Assembly (NCBI GenBank): GCA_934716995.1
Contig: CAKUYO010000002.1
Coordinates: forward strand, 143,208 to 207,207
DNA length: 64,000 bases
Direction: 5' to 3'
Origin: an uncultured Bacteroidales bacterium
GTDB lineage: Bacteria > Bacteroidota > Bacteroidia > Bacteroidales > Paludibacteraceae
The position numbers and the translations under genes were made by a program. This document shows, piece by piece, positions 26,501-34,982 of the stretch. Below the pieces are notes generated by a model. That model ran no database searches and had not been told where the DNA came from. It saw only the letters and a list, made by a program, of their open reading frames with translations. Position 1 is the stretch's first letter; each line of letters begins with the position of its first letter.

Positions 26501-28440
26501 GTTTTCTGCACCATATATTTGCCTTCGACAGCAATAGCCCGCTGCTCTTTACACAGTTCTATTTCTGGGCGTTTTTTGCGATAGTATATGCCGTATTTGC
26601 GCTGATTATGGAGGCGTTTCCGAAAGCAAGAGGCAAGGGACGGCTCCATTTGCGCAATGTATTCCTGCTCTTCGTCTCATGGTTTTTCTACTACAAGACG
26701 AGCGGTATCTTTTTGCTGATTCTGGCATTTGTTACCTTGTCTGACTGGCTGATAGCCAAACAGATATACCGCAACAAGACCGCAGACCAGATAAAATGCG
26801 CACAAATGTGGTTAGTGCTTTCCGTGGTCATTGACTTGGGGCTGTTGGCGTATTTCAAATATGCATATTTCTTTACGAATATGCTCAACGACATATTCGG
26901 GTGCCATATAGAGGTGTTCGACCTGTTCGCCTATATCGGCAACGGGTTCTCCGAAAGCGGGTGCTTTATGGTGGATCGGATTATCTTGCCCGTTGGCATC
27001 AGTTTCTATATTTTTCAGGTTATTTCCTACACCGCCGATGTGTTTCACGGGCGTATCAAACCTGTGCGCAACCTGTTGGATTTCGGGTTCTATGTGTCGT
27101 TCTTCCCGCAGTTGGTGGCAGGACCGATTGTGCGTGCGGAAGAGTTTATCCCGCAGTTGTACAAGCCGTTCCGCCTCAGCAAGAAACAGTTCGGGCTGGC
27201 GGTATTCTGGATACTCAACGGACTGGCGAAAAAGATTATACTGAGCGACTATCTGGCAGTGAACTTCATTGACCGCGTGTTTGACAACCCGTTGCTATTC
27301 TCAGGCTTCGAGAACCTGTTTGCGCTGTTTGCCTACTCGCTGCAAGTATATGCCGACTTCTCCGGCTACACCGACATCGCTATCGGTGTGGCATTGCTGA
27401 TGGGTTTCTACCTGCCCAAGAACTTTGACTCGCCCTACAAAGCCGAGAACCCGCAGCAGTTCTGGCGCAGGTGGCATATATCGCTCAGTCGCTGGCTCAA
27501 AACCTATCTGTATATCCCGCTGGGCGGCAACCGCAACGCCACCTTCGGCACGTATTTCTGGATAGGACTGATCGCCTTGGTGGCATTGGTGCTGACGGGG
27601 TCGTGGGTAGCCACGGTGGTGATCTTGACAATAGCGGTGGTGGTACTGCTGGTGGCTGTTTTCCGCCCAGACCACCGCAAACTGCTCTATGCCAACCTGA
27701 ACTCGTTTATCGTGATGCTGCTCGGCGGACTATGGCACGGGGCGAGTTGGAACTTTATGATCTGGGGCGGACTGAACGGCATCGGTATGATTGCCAACAA
27801 GTTCTGGCGCATTATGAACCAGCACGTGCGCATACTGCTGATGACGCTGCTTGCCGCCGGACTTATTGCCGCCGACCGGATATGGGGTTTGCCCGCCCTG
27901 CGGCTGTTTATGGTCTGGGTGGTCATCCTGTGGATCGGGACGGCAATAAGGTACATCTACTACCTAACCTCCAAGACCTCCCATACCCTCTCCTTCAAAG
28001 AAGGGGAAAACAGAGTATCTGTACCCTCCCCCTCTGAAGGGGGAGACGGAGGGGGGCTGCTTTCACGTTGCTGGGCGATAGCGCAGACGTTCACGTTTAT
28101 CACGTTTACCCGTCTGTTCTTCCGCTCAGGCAGTAACCTCGACCCCGCCACGGCGAACCAAGAAGCGTGGGAGACTGCAACGAATATGGTCAATCAGATT
28201 GGCGGAGCGTGGAACTCGACTATCATCCCGTCGTTTCTGTACGAATACAGGGCGGTGGTGCTGCTTTTTGTAGCGGGAATGGCGATACACTGGTTGCCCG
28301 CCAAGTGGAAACAATGGTACCGCATTCATTTTGCCACATTGCCGCTATGGGCGATGATGCTTTGCGTGATTGTAGCGATATTTATTATCTATCAGTTCGT
28401 TACAGCAGATATGCAACCTTTTATTTATTTTCAGTTCTAA
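26497..28440 (+). CDS. MBOAT-family membrane O-acyltransferase
   Basis: 647 residues, a polytopic inner-membrane protein of the AlgI/DltB type. The MBOAT core includes FFPQLVAGPIVR near 205, FWRRWHISLSRWLKTYLYIP near 325 and the putative catalytic His in MLLGGLWHGASWNFMIWGGL near 410. It would pass acyl groups across the membrane to the SGNH partner. Odd: residues about 490-525 (SHTLSFKEGENRVS, PSPSEGGDGG) are encoded by a GA-rich repeat of the type usually seen between genes, inserted in a loop between transmembrane helices. Confidence 0.88.
   Translation: MSFLHHIFAFDSNSPLLFTQFYFWAFFAIVYAVFALIMEAFPKARGKGRLHLRNVFLLFVSWFFYYKTSGIFLLILAFVTLSDWLIAKQIYRNKTADQIKCAQMWLVLSVVIDLGLLAYFKYAYFFTNMLNDIFGCHIEVFDLFAYIGNGFSESGCFMVDRIILPVGISFYIFQVISYTADVFHGRIKPVRNLLDFGFYVSFFPQLVAGPIVRAEEFIPQLYKPFRLSKKQFGLAVFWILNGLAKKIILSDYLAVNFIDRVFDNPLLFSGFENLFALFAYSLQVYADFSGYTDIAIGVALLMGFYLPKNFDSPYKAENPQQFWRRWHISLSRWLKTYLYIPLGGNRNATFGTYFWIGLIALVALVLTGSWVATVVILTIAVVVLLVAVFRPDHRKLLYANLNSFIVMLLGGLWHGASWNFMIWGGLNGIGMIANKFWRIMNQHVRILLMTLLAAGLIAADRIWGLPALRLFMVWVVILWIGTAIRYIYYLTSKTSHTLSFKEGENRVSVPSPSEGGDGGGLLSRCWAIAQTFTFITFTRLFFRSGSNLDPATANQEAWETATNMVNQIGGAWNSTIIPSFLYEYRAVVLLFVAGMAIHWLPAKWKQWYRIHFATLPLWAMMLCVIVAIFIIYQFVTADMQPFIYFQF
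27965..28060. repeat. Intergenic-type repeat inserted in the MBOAT gene
   Basis: Low-complexity segment with two related modules: ctcccataccctctccttc plus aaagaagggg, and ccctccccctctgaaggggg plus agacgga. They form imperfect inverted repeats (CTCCTTCAAAGAAGGGG; CCCCCTCTGAAGGGGG). I recall similar modules from intergenic regions of other Bacteroidota; not searched. Confidence 0.6.
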
Positions 28441-28455
28441 ACAGACAAGCCATAT

Positions 28456-29082
28456 ATGTTGGTAGGAATAACAGGCGGAATAGGAAGCGGGAAAACCACG
28501 ATTGCACAAGAGTTTAAACGCTTGGGCTATCCCGTGTATTATACGGATACAGAGGCAAAACGGATTATCGTTGACAACCCGATGGTGCGCTCGCAGATAG
28601 AAATGCTCTTCGGTTCGGATGTCTATGAGAACGATACCTACCGCACCGATGTAGTGAGCAAACAGGTTTTCCGTCACCCCGACCTGTTGGAAAAACTGAA
28701 TGCCATCGTCCATCCCGCCGTGGCGTTTGATTTGAAGAGATGGAAAAACCTCCAATGCACAATGCACAATGCACAATGCACAATGGGGTTTCGTTTTGTA
28801 GAATCCGCCATTCTGATTGAGAGCGGACTGAATACGCTGTGCGACAAGGTGATAGTAGTTACAGCACCCGAAGATGTACGTATCGAGCGCACCTTGCAGC
28901 GCGACTACAACGGTTCACATTCCAAAGAACATATAGCCGCCGTCCGCGACCGCATACAAGCGCAGATAACAGACGAAGAGCGCACAAAACGCGCCGACAT
29001 TATCCTCAATAATGACGGTGCACAATCTGTTTCAAGGCTTGCCGAGCAAGCCTTGGAGCAACTAAAATCTTTTATTCGGTAA
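28456..29082 (+). CDS. coaE: Dephospho-CoA kinase
   Basis: 208 residues. Last step of CoA synthesis: ATP-dependent 3'-phosphorylation of dephospho-CoA. P-loop GGIGSGKT at residues 7-14, then YYTDTEAKRIIVDNP near 32 and LNAIVHPAV near 83. Odd: residues about 99-111 (QCTMHNAQCTM) are encoded by a perfect heptamer array, placed between the HPAV helix and the strand FVESAILIESG, where CoaE normally has a short loop. It lies 15 bases after the MBOAT gene and its 3' end overlaps the convergent gene at 29072 by 11 bases. Confidence 0.92.
   Translation: MLVGITGGIGSGKTTIAQEFKRLGYPVYYTDTEAKRIIVDNPMVRSQIEMLFGSDVYENDTYRTDVVSKQVFRHPDLLEKLNAIVHPAVAFDLKRWKNLQCTMHNAQCTMGFRFVESAILIESGLNTLCDKVIVVTAPEDVRIERTLQRDYNGSHSKEHIAAVRDRIQAQITDEERTKRADIILNNDGAQSVSRLAEQALEQLKSFIR
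28753..28787. repeat. Heptamer array inside coaE
   Basis: Four identical 7-mers caatgca followed by caatggg, in strict phase. Thirty-five bases is not a multiple of three, so loss or gain of one unit would shift the coaE frame. Confidence 0.9.
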
Positions 29083-30397
29083 CTTTGCGGTATTTGCCCT
29101 CAATGAGAAGCATACCCGGCAGGATTTCCCCGCCGGAGGTTTTCTTGAAAGTAGTATAGGTGAGGTCAGAGCCTTGCCCCTGTTCCATCACGGCATTGTA
29201 GCGGTTGTCCCACACTTTGCCTTTGACGGGCTTGACGGTGGCGACATACTTGTAGGTGGTTTTCTCCGTCTTGGGGTCAATAACACGCTGCACCACCTGG
29301 AACTTGCTCTTGTCGGAGATCCCCTCTTTCATACCGATCTTTGCCGCATAACCTTGGATATGCCCTTTGTCGTCATACAGCACCGAATAAACAGGAGTCT
29401 TGACTTTGAAATCCTCGTACTGCTTTGCCAACGCCACGATGTTCTTGTCCATTGAGCGGGCACAGATCGTCTTCACCAACTCCGACCGTTCATAATTGCC
29501 CTTGAGCGTGCTCTTCTTGTCAAACTCGTACTCGTGCGCCACATAGCGCAGTTGGAATAGCGAGTCATCGTCCAGGAAAGCCATTATCTTGGCAGAATCG
29601 GGTGTGGCGGTATAGTACTGCGTATAGAAGATGTTGGCAATGGAGTCGTTCCAGACAAGTTGATACAAGTAACTGTGTGTTTTGACGTTGAACCCCGTAA
29701 AACTATCGGCAATGGCTCCGGCGGTGGAAGCCAGATCCTGCCCCGAGTGTCCGCCCACAAGGGCATCGAAAATTCCGCCCAAGATAGCCAAAGTGGTCTT
29801 TGCCACAGCGGCTTCCTGCTCGGCCGTGATATAGGTGATGTCATTGACCAGAACAAAAGTCTGCCCGATCAGTTCCTCGCCCGCATCGGACAAAGCCGCC
29901 ACACCGCGCACGGTCTGCAAGGCGACTGCCACATCGACATCGGAGGCATTGTATTGCCCGCGTTCCTGAATAAGTTGCGTATCGAAGACCGCACTGCCGA
30001 TACTGTCACCGTGCAGATTGAACCAACGGGCGACCAAGCGTTTGCCTATGCCTGCATTGTTGAGCAGGTTCTCTATAGCCACGGCATTCTTCTGTATCTC
30101 GGTGGCAGAAAGGGGATGCCCATAAGTGGCTTTATAAAAGCCCGAGTCGTTGCGCTGCACACCCCATATATTGCTGTTGTCAATGACACGCAAGCCTACA
30201 TTCTGGTCGTCGTACTTGTCGGGCAAGGGCAGGCTGTCGAACGCCTCGTAGATATTGATACCGAACTCGTCCTCGGGATGATAAACCAGCATCGTAGCCA
30301 GTGCATTGCGCCGGTAATCAAGCGATTGGTCACTGCTCTGCGCAGACAGGGGCAGGGCAATGACCCAAAGCAAAAATAACACATATCGTTTTGACAT
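29072..30397 (-). CDS. Exported protein of unknown function (last gene of secreted-protein operon)
   Basis: 441 residues with a signal peptide (about 1-19). Not recognised. The body has a mixed alpha/beta pattern with an early segment YRRNALATMLVYHPEDEFG, a stretch VFDTQLIQERGQYNASDVDV near 118, a small-residue region GGIFDALVGGHSGQDLASTA near 200, and a beta-rich C-terminus (KFQVVQRVIDPKTEKTTYKY, KTSGGEILPGMLLIEGKYRK) that might be an SH3-like or OB-like domain. It is 28 bases downstream of its operon neighbour. Periplasmic or outer-membrane location is inferred from the leader and neighbours. Confidence 0.72.
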   Translation of the reverse strand: MSKRYVLFLLWVIALPLSAQSSDQSLDYRRNALATMLVYHPEDEFGINIYEAFDSLPLPDKYDDQNVGLRVIDNSNIWGVQRNDSGFYKATYGHPLSATEIQKNAVAIENLLNNAGIGKRLVARWFNLHGDSIGSAVFDTQLIQERGQYNASDVDVAVALQTVRGVAALSDAGEELIGQTFVLVNDITYITAEQEAAVAKTTLAILGGIFDALVGGHSGQDLASTAGAIADSFTGFNVKTHSYLYQLVWNDSIANIFYTQYYTATPDSAKIMAFLDDDSLFQLRYVAHEYEFDKKSTLKGNYERSELVKTICARSMDKNIVALAKQYEDFKVKTPVYSVLYDDKGHIQGYAAKIGMKEGISDKSKFQVVQRVIDPKTEKTTYKYVATVKPVKGKVWDNRYNAVMEQGQGSDLTYTTFKKTSGGEILPGMLLIEGKYRKVTE

Positions 30398-30425
30398 ACC
30401 GGAAAGGATTTGGCTACAAGGCGGC

Positions 30426-31355
30426 TTAACGCAAGAAACCGATATTGGTGGTAGTAGGTTGCTGACCGCGACCGTAGGCTACACCTACTTCTCGCATGGC
30501 ATTGATACGCTGTTTCTCAAGATCAACACCATCCTGGTACTGCTTCATCTCGAACTTCCAGTCATCCAACACCTTGCCTTTGATCTCCTTGTAGAGAGCC
30601 ATTGCATCGTCGTAGCAGCCTGCATCGGGGAGAATCTGCGCGAGATAGTCGCCTGCTTTCTGTGCGCCCGTGGCATTCTGCTCGGCAGCCCATGCCTGAC
30701 GGGCTGCAGCGAGGTTAACGGCACACCGGTTATCCAAGTACTGCTGGTAGATGTCCAAACCGACCTTCAACGCCTCATCGTACTTGTTGCATTGTGCAGG
30801 AATGGTAACAACTATGCTTAATGCCTCTTTATACTGCTTGGTAGAAGCGAGGAATTGCGCTTTCTTGATGATATTTGCCGCTTCGTGGTCATAGTAAGCA
30901 ATGATCTTTTCCTTGCCCTGACGCACAAATGCCTCGATAGCGGGTGAATTGACAGGCATACTCCTGAGGGCATTCATATAGCACTTGGTCTCGGTATCAC
31001 CGATACCGCGCAGGGTAAGAGAGGTGGTGGCAAAAACCACTTTGTTGGTATAATCGGCGATGTAGAGCGTCATATCCATTGTTTCCGAGATCTTCATCGG
31101 CGCACTCGATACGACATCTTTGGTTTGCGGCACAACGAAAGCGGTCAGGAAGAACTGTCCCAGATAATCCATTGAGGCAACACCGTTCTTGGTGAGCAGT
31201 TGGGTCAGTTTGTTCTGCAACTGCACCCGTGCGGTAGCAGGAAACGGCTCCACTTGTTCTTCTACCACGACGCTGATGGGCAGATACTCTGTATTCTGCG
31301 CAAAGAGGGTTGCTGCTGCCAACAGGCAGGCAAACAATATATTACACTTTTTCAT
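30426..31355 (-). CDS. Exported helical protein, operon partner of the DUF6175-like gene
   Basis: 309 residues with a signal peptide (about 1-19). Residues 25-130 form a beta-rich domain (PISVVVEEQVEPFPATARVQ, MTLYIADYTNKVVFATTSLT) reminiscent of CsgG/LPP20-type periplasmic folds. Residues 140-290 are helical with TPR-like pairs (AQFLASTKQYKEALSIV, QKAGDYLAQILPDAGCYDDA). No enzyme motif was seen. It lies 13 bases after the 316-residue gene. A structural role in a cell-envelope complex is the most I can infer. Confidence 0.7.
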   Translation of the reverse strand: MKKCNILFACLLAAATLFAQNTEYLPISVVVEEQVEPFPATARVQLQNKLTQLLTKNGVASMDYLGQFFLTAFVVPQTKDVVSSAPMKISETMDMTLYIADYTNKVVFATTSLTLRGIGDTETKCYMNALRSMPVNSPAIEAFVRQGKEKIIAYYDHEAANIIKKAQFLASTKQYKEALSIVVTIPAQCNKYDEALKVGLDIYQQYLDNRCAVNLAAARQAWAAEQNATGAQKAGDYLAQILPDAGCYDDAMALYKEIKGKVLDDWKFEMKQYQDGVDLEKQRINAMREVGVAYGRGQQPTTTNIGFLR

Positions 31356-31368
31356 ACGACTTTCCTGT

Positions 31369-32319
31369 TTATTTTTCTCCTAATACGATTACTGCACGTC
31401 CCAACCCCTTGACCAGCACTTTGCTCGGGATATTGTAAGGCTCTTTTTTGAGCATACGTGCGAGTTTCTTGGCAAACGCATTGGCATCCACGGGGACACC
31501 GTAGTCGTCATAAACGGGGATACGCACCTGCGTAAAATTGGCTACGTTCTCACTGGCATAGGTCATAGAATACCTGCCGCTAATGGTATTTTGGAACAAC
31601 CAGCGGTTGATAACGTCTATCAGTTCGTCATCGCCGTACTCCGTCTCCAAATCCACACCGGCGGCGTTGCCGTCGAAAACCTTGATATCCAAAACAATCT
31701 CACGCCCGATGGTCTGCATCTCGGTAAAATAATCCTGCAAACGGATATTGAAGTTGTCGATATTCGCCACGATGGCCTCTTCGAGGAGGACATCGACATC
31801 AGCGGTCATAGAGGGGGCACTCGTACCGCTGACAGCACCGATACTCTTGCTTGTATAGGCGTCTTTTGCCTCGAGGATATAACTGAGCGAGTGTTTGGGA
31901 CCATAGTCTTTCATATCCCATGTGAGTTCGAGAATGATGTCGGCTTTGGCAGCACGTGCCAGTTCGTCCAACGGACTTTCAGCCAATATGTTACCGCTCT
32001 TGCTGACGGTGAGATTGTCCTCCGCGCGGCGCTGCTCCACATTGCGGATTGCCTGCTCAAGGCTTTGCAAAGGGAACTGACGCTCCGCCATCAGGTCGTT
32101 GATTTTGGCAATGGCTAACTTGAGTCCGATATTCTCTTGAAGTGCCTGTTTGTAGTCGGGCACTTTCTCAACAACGCCCATATTCTCCACCTCGGTGTAG
32201 TAACCGTTGTTGATACACCACGCATCGGAGGGGAAGACCATCAGTTCGGGTTTCTTTATCTGTCCGAAAGACAATGTGGCTACCGCTACGGCAGCCAGCA
32301 AAAGGGAAATTCGTTTCAT
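31369..32319 (-). CDS. Exported DUF6175-like protein
   Basis: 316 residues from ATG 32319 (an in-frame ATG 12 bases earlier precedes the leader). Signal peptide about 1-19. Begins KKPELMVFPSDAWCINNGYY, continues LKLAIAKINDLMAERQFPLQ and AAKADIILELTWDM, and ends IPSKVLVKGLGRAVIVLGEK. The pattern recalls the Bacteroidota family DUF6175 (from memory) and looks CsgG-like: a conserved N-terminal strand, then a helix pair that searches for minima, then a beta region with ADI.L. CsgG-fold proteins form or regulate outer-membrane secretion pores, but function here is unknown. Confidence 0.68.
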   Translation of the reverse strand: MKRISLLLAAVAVATLSFGQIKKPELMVFPSDAWCINNGYYTEVENMGVVEKVPDYKQALQENIGLKLAIAKINDLMAERQFPLQSLEQAIRNVEQRRAEDNLTVSKSGNILAESPLDELARAAKADIILELTWDMKDYGPKHSLSYILEAKDAYTSKSIGAVSGTSAPSMTADVDVLLEEAIVANIDNFNIRLQDYFTEMQTIGREIVLDIKVFDGNAAGVDLETEYGDDELIDVINRWLFQNTISGRYSMTYASENVANFTQVRIPVYDDYGVPVDANAFAKKLARMLKKEPYNIPSKVLVKGLGRAVIVLGEK

Positions 32320-32358
32320 AGTAAGAAGCAATGAATCTGCATATTAATTGTTAATTAT

Positions 32359-32865
32359 TCATTGTTGATTGTATCTTCCTTCGGCAGGAATGATACCATC
32401 GGCTTGGAGTTTCTTTTTGAGCGCCGCACGATCTACCGTAACCGTAACATCCTGTACCATTTGGGCTTGGGTACGCTGATAGGTAGAGGTAAAAGAACGG
32501 CGGTCGTGGAGCGAACAATACTTTGTCCAATCGCCGTGGTCGGAGAAGAAAGCGTTGAAATAGTCCTCGTATTTCTCGCGTGCGTTCTTGTCGAAAACCA
32601 GCGGTTTGAGGTCTTGTACGCCATTGCTGCCGGCAGCCACGCCATCGAAGATAACTTCCTGTACGACTTTGCGTTGTACATCGGCGAAAGCGATTGCGGA
32701 GTTGCGGGCACGCACCTGCGCACGAATGACATAGGAACCGTCGTAGTTGGCGGAAAGCACCTTACTCGGCTGGTCATAATAGGCTTGCGAGCGTTTGGAG
32801 CCGCAGCCTGAGAGCGACAGCAACACTATCGCTGCTATAAGGAAAGTATTAAATCGTTTCATCAT
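32359..32865 (-). CDS. Small lipoprotein, paralogue of the neighbouring exported protein
   Basis: 168 residues. Lipobox LSGC (Cys about 21) predicts an outer-membrane lipoprotein. The core shares a pattern with the gene at 32905: KVVQEVIFDGVA against NAVHGVIFKGYG, YEDYFNAFFSDHGDW against YETYFKSFFADGGEF, and a C-terminal LKKKLQADGIIPAE against LRKALEAAGIIRPL. The two look like a tandem duplication that has diverged, one anchored by lipid and one soluble. Function unknown. Confidence 0.72.
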   Translation of the reverse strand: MMKRFNTFLIAAIVLLSLSGCGSKRSQAYYDQPSKVLSANYDGSYVIRAQVRARNSAIAFADVQRKVVQEVIFDGVAAGSNGVQDLKPLVFDKNAREKYEDYFNAFFSDHGDWTKYCSLHDRRSFTSTYQRTQAQMVQDVTVTVDRAALKKKLQADGIIPAEGRYNQQ

Positions 32866-32904
32866 GTTAGGGATTTTATAGAAGAACTAAAATATCCAGG
32901 ATTT

Positions 32905-33405
32905 TTAGAAACCTGCATTGAGGGGGCGAATGATACCGGCCGCCTCCAATGCTTTGCGGAGGTCATCCTTGCGGACACTGACGATGACACCTACTTTGTA
33001 TTCACGTCCGACCTTTACCACCTCTGTCGTACCCCCTACAATAGACGCGTAGCGCTGAAACTCACCGCCGTCGGCAAAGAACGACTTAAAGTAGGTCTCA
33101 TACTCTATTTCCGCACCGGGCGTATTGCAGAGCGGACGCTGCGCCACACAGCCGCTGCCACCGCCGTAGCCCTTGAAGATCACACCATGAACGGCATTCT
33201 TACGGCATTGGTTCTCCGCCACATCGGCTTTCTTGGAGTAACTCCATACTTTGACAAGGTAGGTACCTTGTGTGGCATTGCCGGCACACTCAATCTCGTA
33301 ACGATATTGGTTGGTATCTTTGTCGGCTTTCTTCTTGCCGACCGCCGCCGAAGCACTCACACAAAAGAGTGCCAACGCACACACAACAGAAAGAAACTTT
33401 TTCAT
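32905..33405 (-). CDS. Small periplasmic protein, first gene of secreted-protein operon
   Basis: 166 residues with signal peptide about 1-20 (ending SASA). Paralogue of the lipoprotein at 32359-32865 (see shared segments there). Four cysteines occur in the mature part, including GCVAQRPLC, which could form disulfides. A well-formed promoter lies 42-73 bases upstream of its start, making it the first gene of a five-gene operon ending at 29072. Function unknown. Confidence 0.74.
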   Translation of the reverse strand: MKKFLSVVCALALFCVSASAAVGKKKADKDTNQYRYEIECAGNATQGTYLVKVWSYSKKADVAENQCRKNAVHGVIFKGYGGGSGCVAQRPLCNTPGAEIEYETYFKSFFADGGEFQRYASIVGGTTEVVKVGREYKVGVIVSVRKDDLRKALEAAGIIRPLNAGF

Positions 33406-33446
33406 ATTTTGGATTTATTTATTGTTTTCCGGTAAGATTTCTGCAG

Positions 33447-33478
33447 CAAAGGTACGATATATTCTCCATATATGCAAA
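33447..33478 (-). promoter_or_regulatory. Bacteroidota promoter of the 32905-29072 operon
   Basis: Minus strand: TTTG (33478-33475), 20-base spacer, TACCTTTG (33454-33447). Confidence 0.78.
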
Positions 33479-33511
33479 AGATTGTTTGTTTTTTCCTAAA
33501 ATACAAAAAAC

Positions 33512-34537
33512 TTAGACCAACAGAAGGACAATATGCACGATCATCAGAATCAGGCAGAAGAATGTACAGATATTGCGTGCCAGAAGCCAGCGGATAAGGA
33601 ACCAGTCGATACCCGCCCGGACATACTTGTCCCAATCGCCCATCGGCCCCATCCACCACCGCGGGCTATCCAAGCAGGGCAAGCCATGGACAAAACGGTG
33701 GGTGGAATAAATCAGATAGACCGACATCGGCAAGGTAAGAAGCGTCAGCAGATACCACGGACTCCACCAGCCGAGGACGATGCCGACCGCCAACATAACA
33801 AACGGCGCCAGAGCAAAAAATGCCACAAAGGCAATCATCCGTGCGGGGGTGCGCAAGAGGCGGGCAAAGGTCATTTTGCCCAACTCGGCATCCGCTTTGA
33901 CCTCCATCACCGAATGGACATAGACGATATTGATTACCAGACACCCCACTCCGACACTCATACAGAACATAGGCCAAGAGAACAGCGTGCCGGTCATAGC
34001 CGCCTGCACCCCGAGCATATTCAGAACCCCGAACATCAGTCCGATAACCAACTCGCCGAAGCCGTGGAAGCCCAATTCGAGCGGTTTGCCGGAATAGTTG
34101 ACTCCGAAAAACAGCCCCAGGGCAGCATACAGCACGATGCCCATTGCGGCAGCAACACCATGCAACACCCATTGTGCTACAAAGGCGACCAAGCCCATAG
34201 CCGCAGCAAAAGCGAGAAAACCGACCACGGCATACCCGAGATCGAGGATAGACGCCTCACCGCTGCGGATGTAGTGGCATTTCTCCGACCGAGCACGGAT
34301 ACTTGTGGAGGACAAGTCGGCACGGATGCGGGAGTCGTGGCGATAGTCGAAATAGTCGTCGGCAAGGTTCATCCCGAGATGGGCAGCGCATACACCGAGC
34401 AAAACGGGCAGGGCAAGCCACCAAACGAAGCCTGACTGACCGATACAAAGCACGACAGCCGTCAGACACGGCAACGCCGACTGCGGCAGAGAGATACTGC
34501 GGCTGTTGTCCAGCCAAAAACGAATAGAATGTTTCAC
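33512..34537 (-). CDS. UbiA-family prenyltransferase, MenA-like
   Basis: 341 residues from a GTG at 34537. A longer reading from 34600 would begin upstream of the promoter boxes, so the GTG is preferred. About eight or nine transmembrane helices. The first Asp-rich motif NLADDYFDYRHD near 68 and the second motif VKADAELGKMTFARLL near 230 bind the prenyl diphosphate. MenA (DHNA polyprenyltransferase, menaquinone synthesis) is the likeliest role because Bacteroidales use menaquinone, but other UbiA enzymes fit too; no men genes are nearby. Confidence 0.78.
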   Translation of the reverse strand: MKHSIRFWLDNSRSISLPQSALPCLTAVVLCIGQSGFVWWLALPVLLGVCAAHLGMNLADDYFDYRHDSRIRADLSSTSIRARSEKCHYIRSGEASILDLGYAVVGFLAFAAAMGLVAFVAQWVLHGVAAAMGIVLYAALGLFFGVNYSGKPLELGFHGFGELVIGLMFGVLNMLGVQAAMTGTLFSWPMFCMSVGVGCLVINIVYVHSVMEVKADAELGKMTFARLLRTPARMIAFVAFFALAPFVMLAVGIVLGWWSPWYLLTLLTLPMSVYLIYSTHRFVHGLPCLDSPRWWMGPMGDWDKYVRAGIDWFLIRWLLARNICTFFCLILMIVHIVLLLV

Positions 34538-34565
34538 TGACAGAGCAAGTTTTTCAATACAAGTG

Positions 34566-34597
34566 CAAAGGTACACTTTTTTCGGGAAACAGACAAA
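34566..34597 (-). promoter_or_regulatory. Bacteroidota promoter of the UbiA-family gene
   Basis: Minus strand: TTTG (34597-34594), 20 bases, TACCTTTG (34573-34566). It decides the start: the coding region must begin downstream, at GTG 34537. Confidence 0.78.
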
Positions 34598-34687
34598 CAT
34601 ACAATATACACTGCGCTTTGAGATTATGCATAAATATATGTATATTCCGTATAAAAACGAGGCTCAAAAACCGCTTAAAAGCCCATT

Positions 34688-34720
34688 CTTTCTACGTCCT
34701 TTCTACGTCTTTTCTACGTA
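34688..34720. repeat. Short 11-bp-unit array
   Basis: Three in-phase 11-mers: ctttctacgtc twice, ttttctacgta. Lies in the 445-base gap upstream of the UbiA gene. Confidence 0.75.
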
Positions 34721-34786
34721 ATCGGTATTATGGGGCAAGCATATTGCATATAATGTATATTTTATGCATAAAGGCAGCCATAAAAA

Positions 34787-34818
34787 ACAGGCTGTCCTGC
34801 TTTGGGAGGACAGCCTGT
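34787..34818. terminator. Terminator hairpin
   Basis: Perfect 12-bp stem ACAGGCTGTCCT / AGGACAGCCTGT with an 8-nt loop, preceded by a run of A (a T run on the minus strand). It lies downstream of the PepSY-type gene and probably ends that minus-strand transcript. Confidence 0.7.
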
Positions 34819-34845
34819 ATCATAGGGGATATTTTTCCTAATCAA

Positions 34846-34978
34846 CGTGAGTTCGATGTAAAAAAATCCTTTGCCACAGAGCGGCAAGAAATCTAAGTTA
34901 ATCTTTGTTTTTTACGTTCATAAATTGCCATAAATCTTATTCGCCTACGGCGGCAAAATATGCAATTATGCTTAGTTA
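34846..34978. mobile_element. 138-bp MITE-like element, decayed copy
   Basis: Starts CGTGAGTTCGATGTAAAA and shares the internal palindromes and the segment cttattcgcctacggcggca with the copies at 46840 and 58559, but the right inverted repeat is missing; the match fades at about 34972. Confidence 0.7.
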
Positions 34979-34982
34979 ATTA

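Noticed and set aside
28456..29082. coaE as a pseudogene disrupted by the heptamer array
   Set aside because: The frame is open through the array and resumes the CoaE pattern (FVESAILIESG) on the other side, so a functional loop insertion is likelier.
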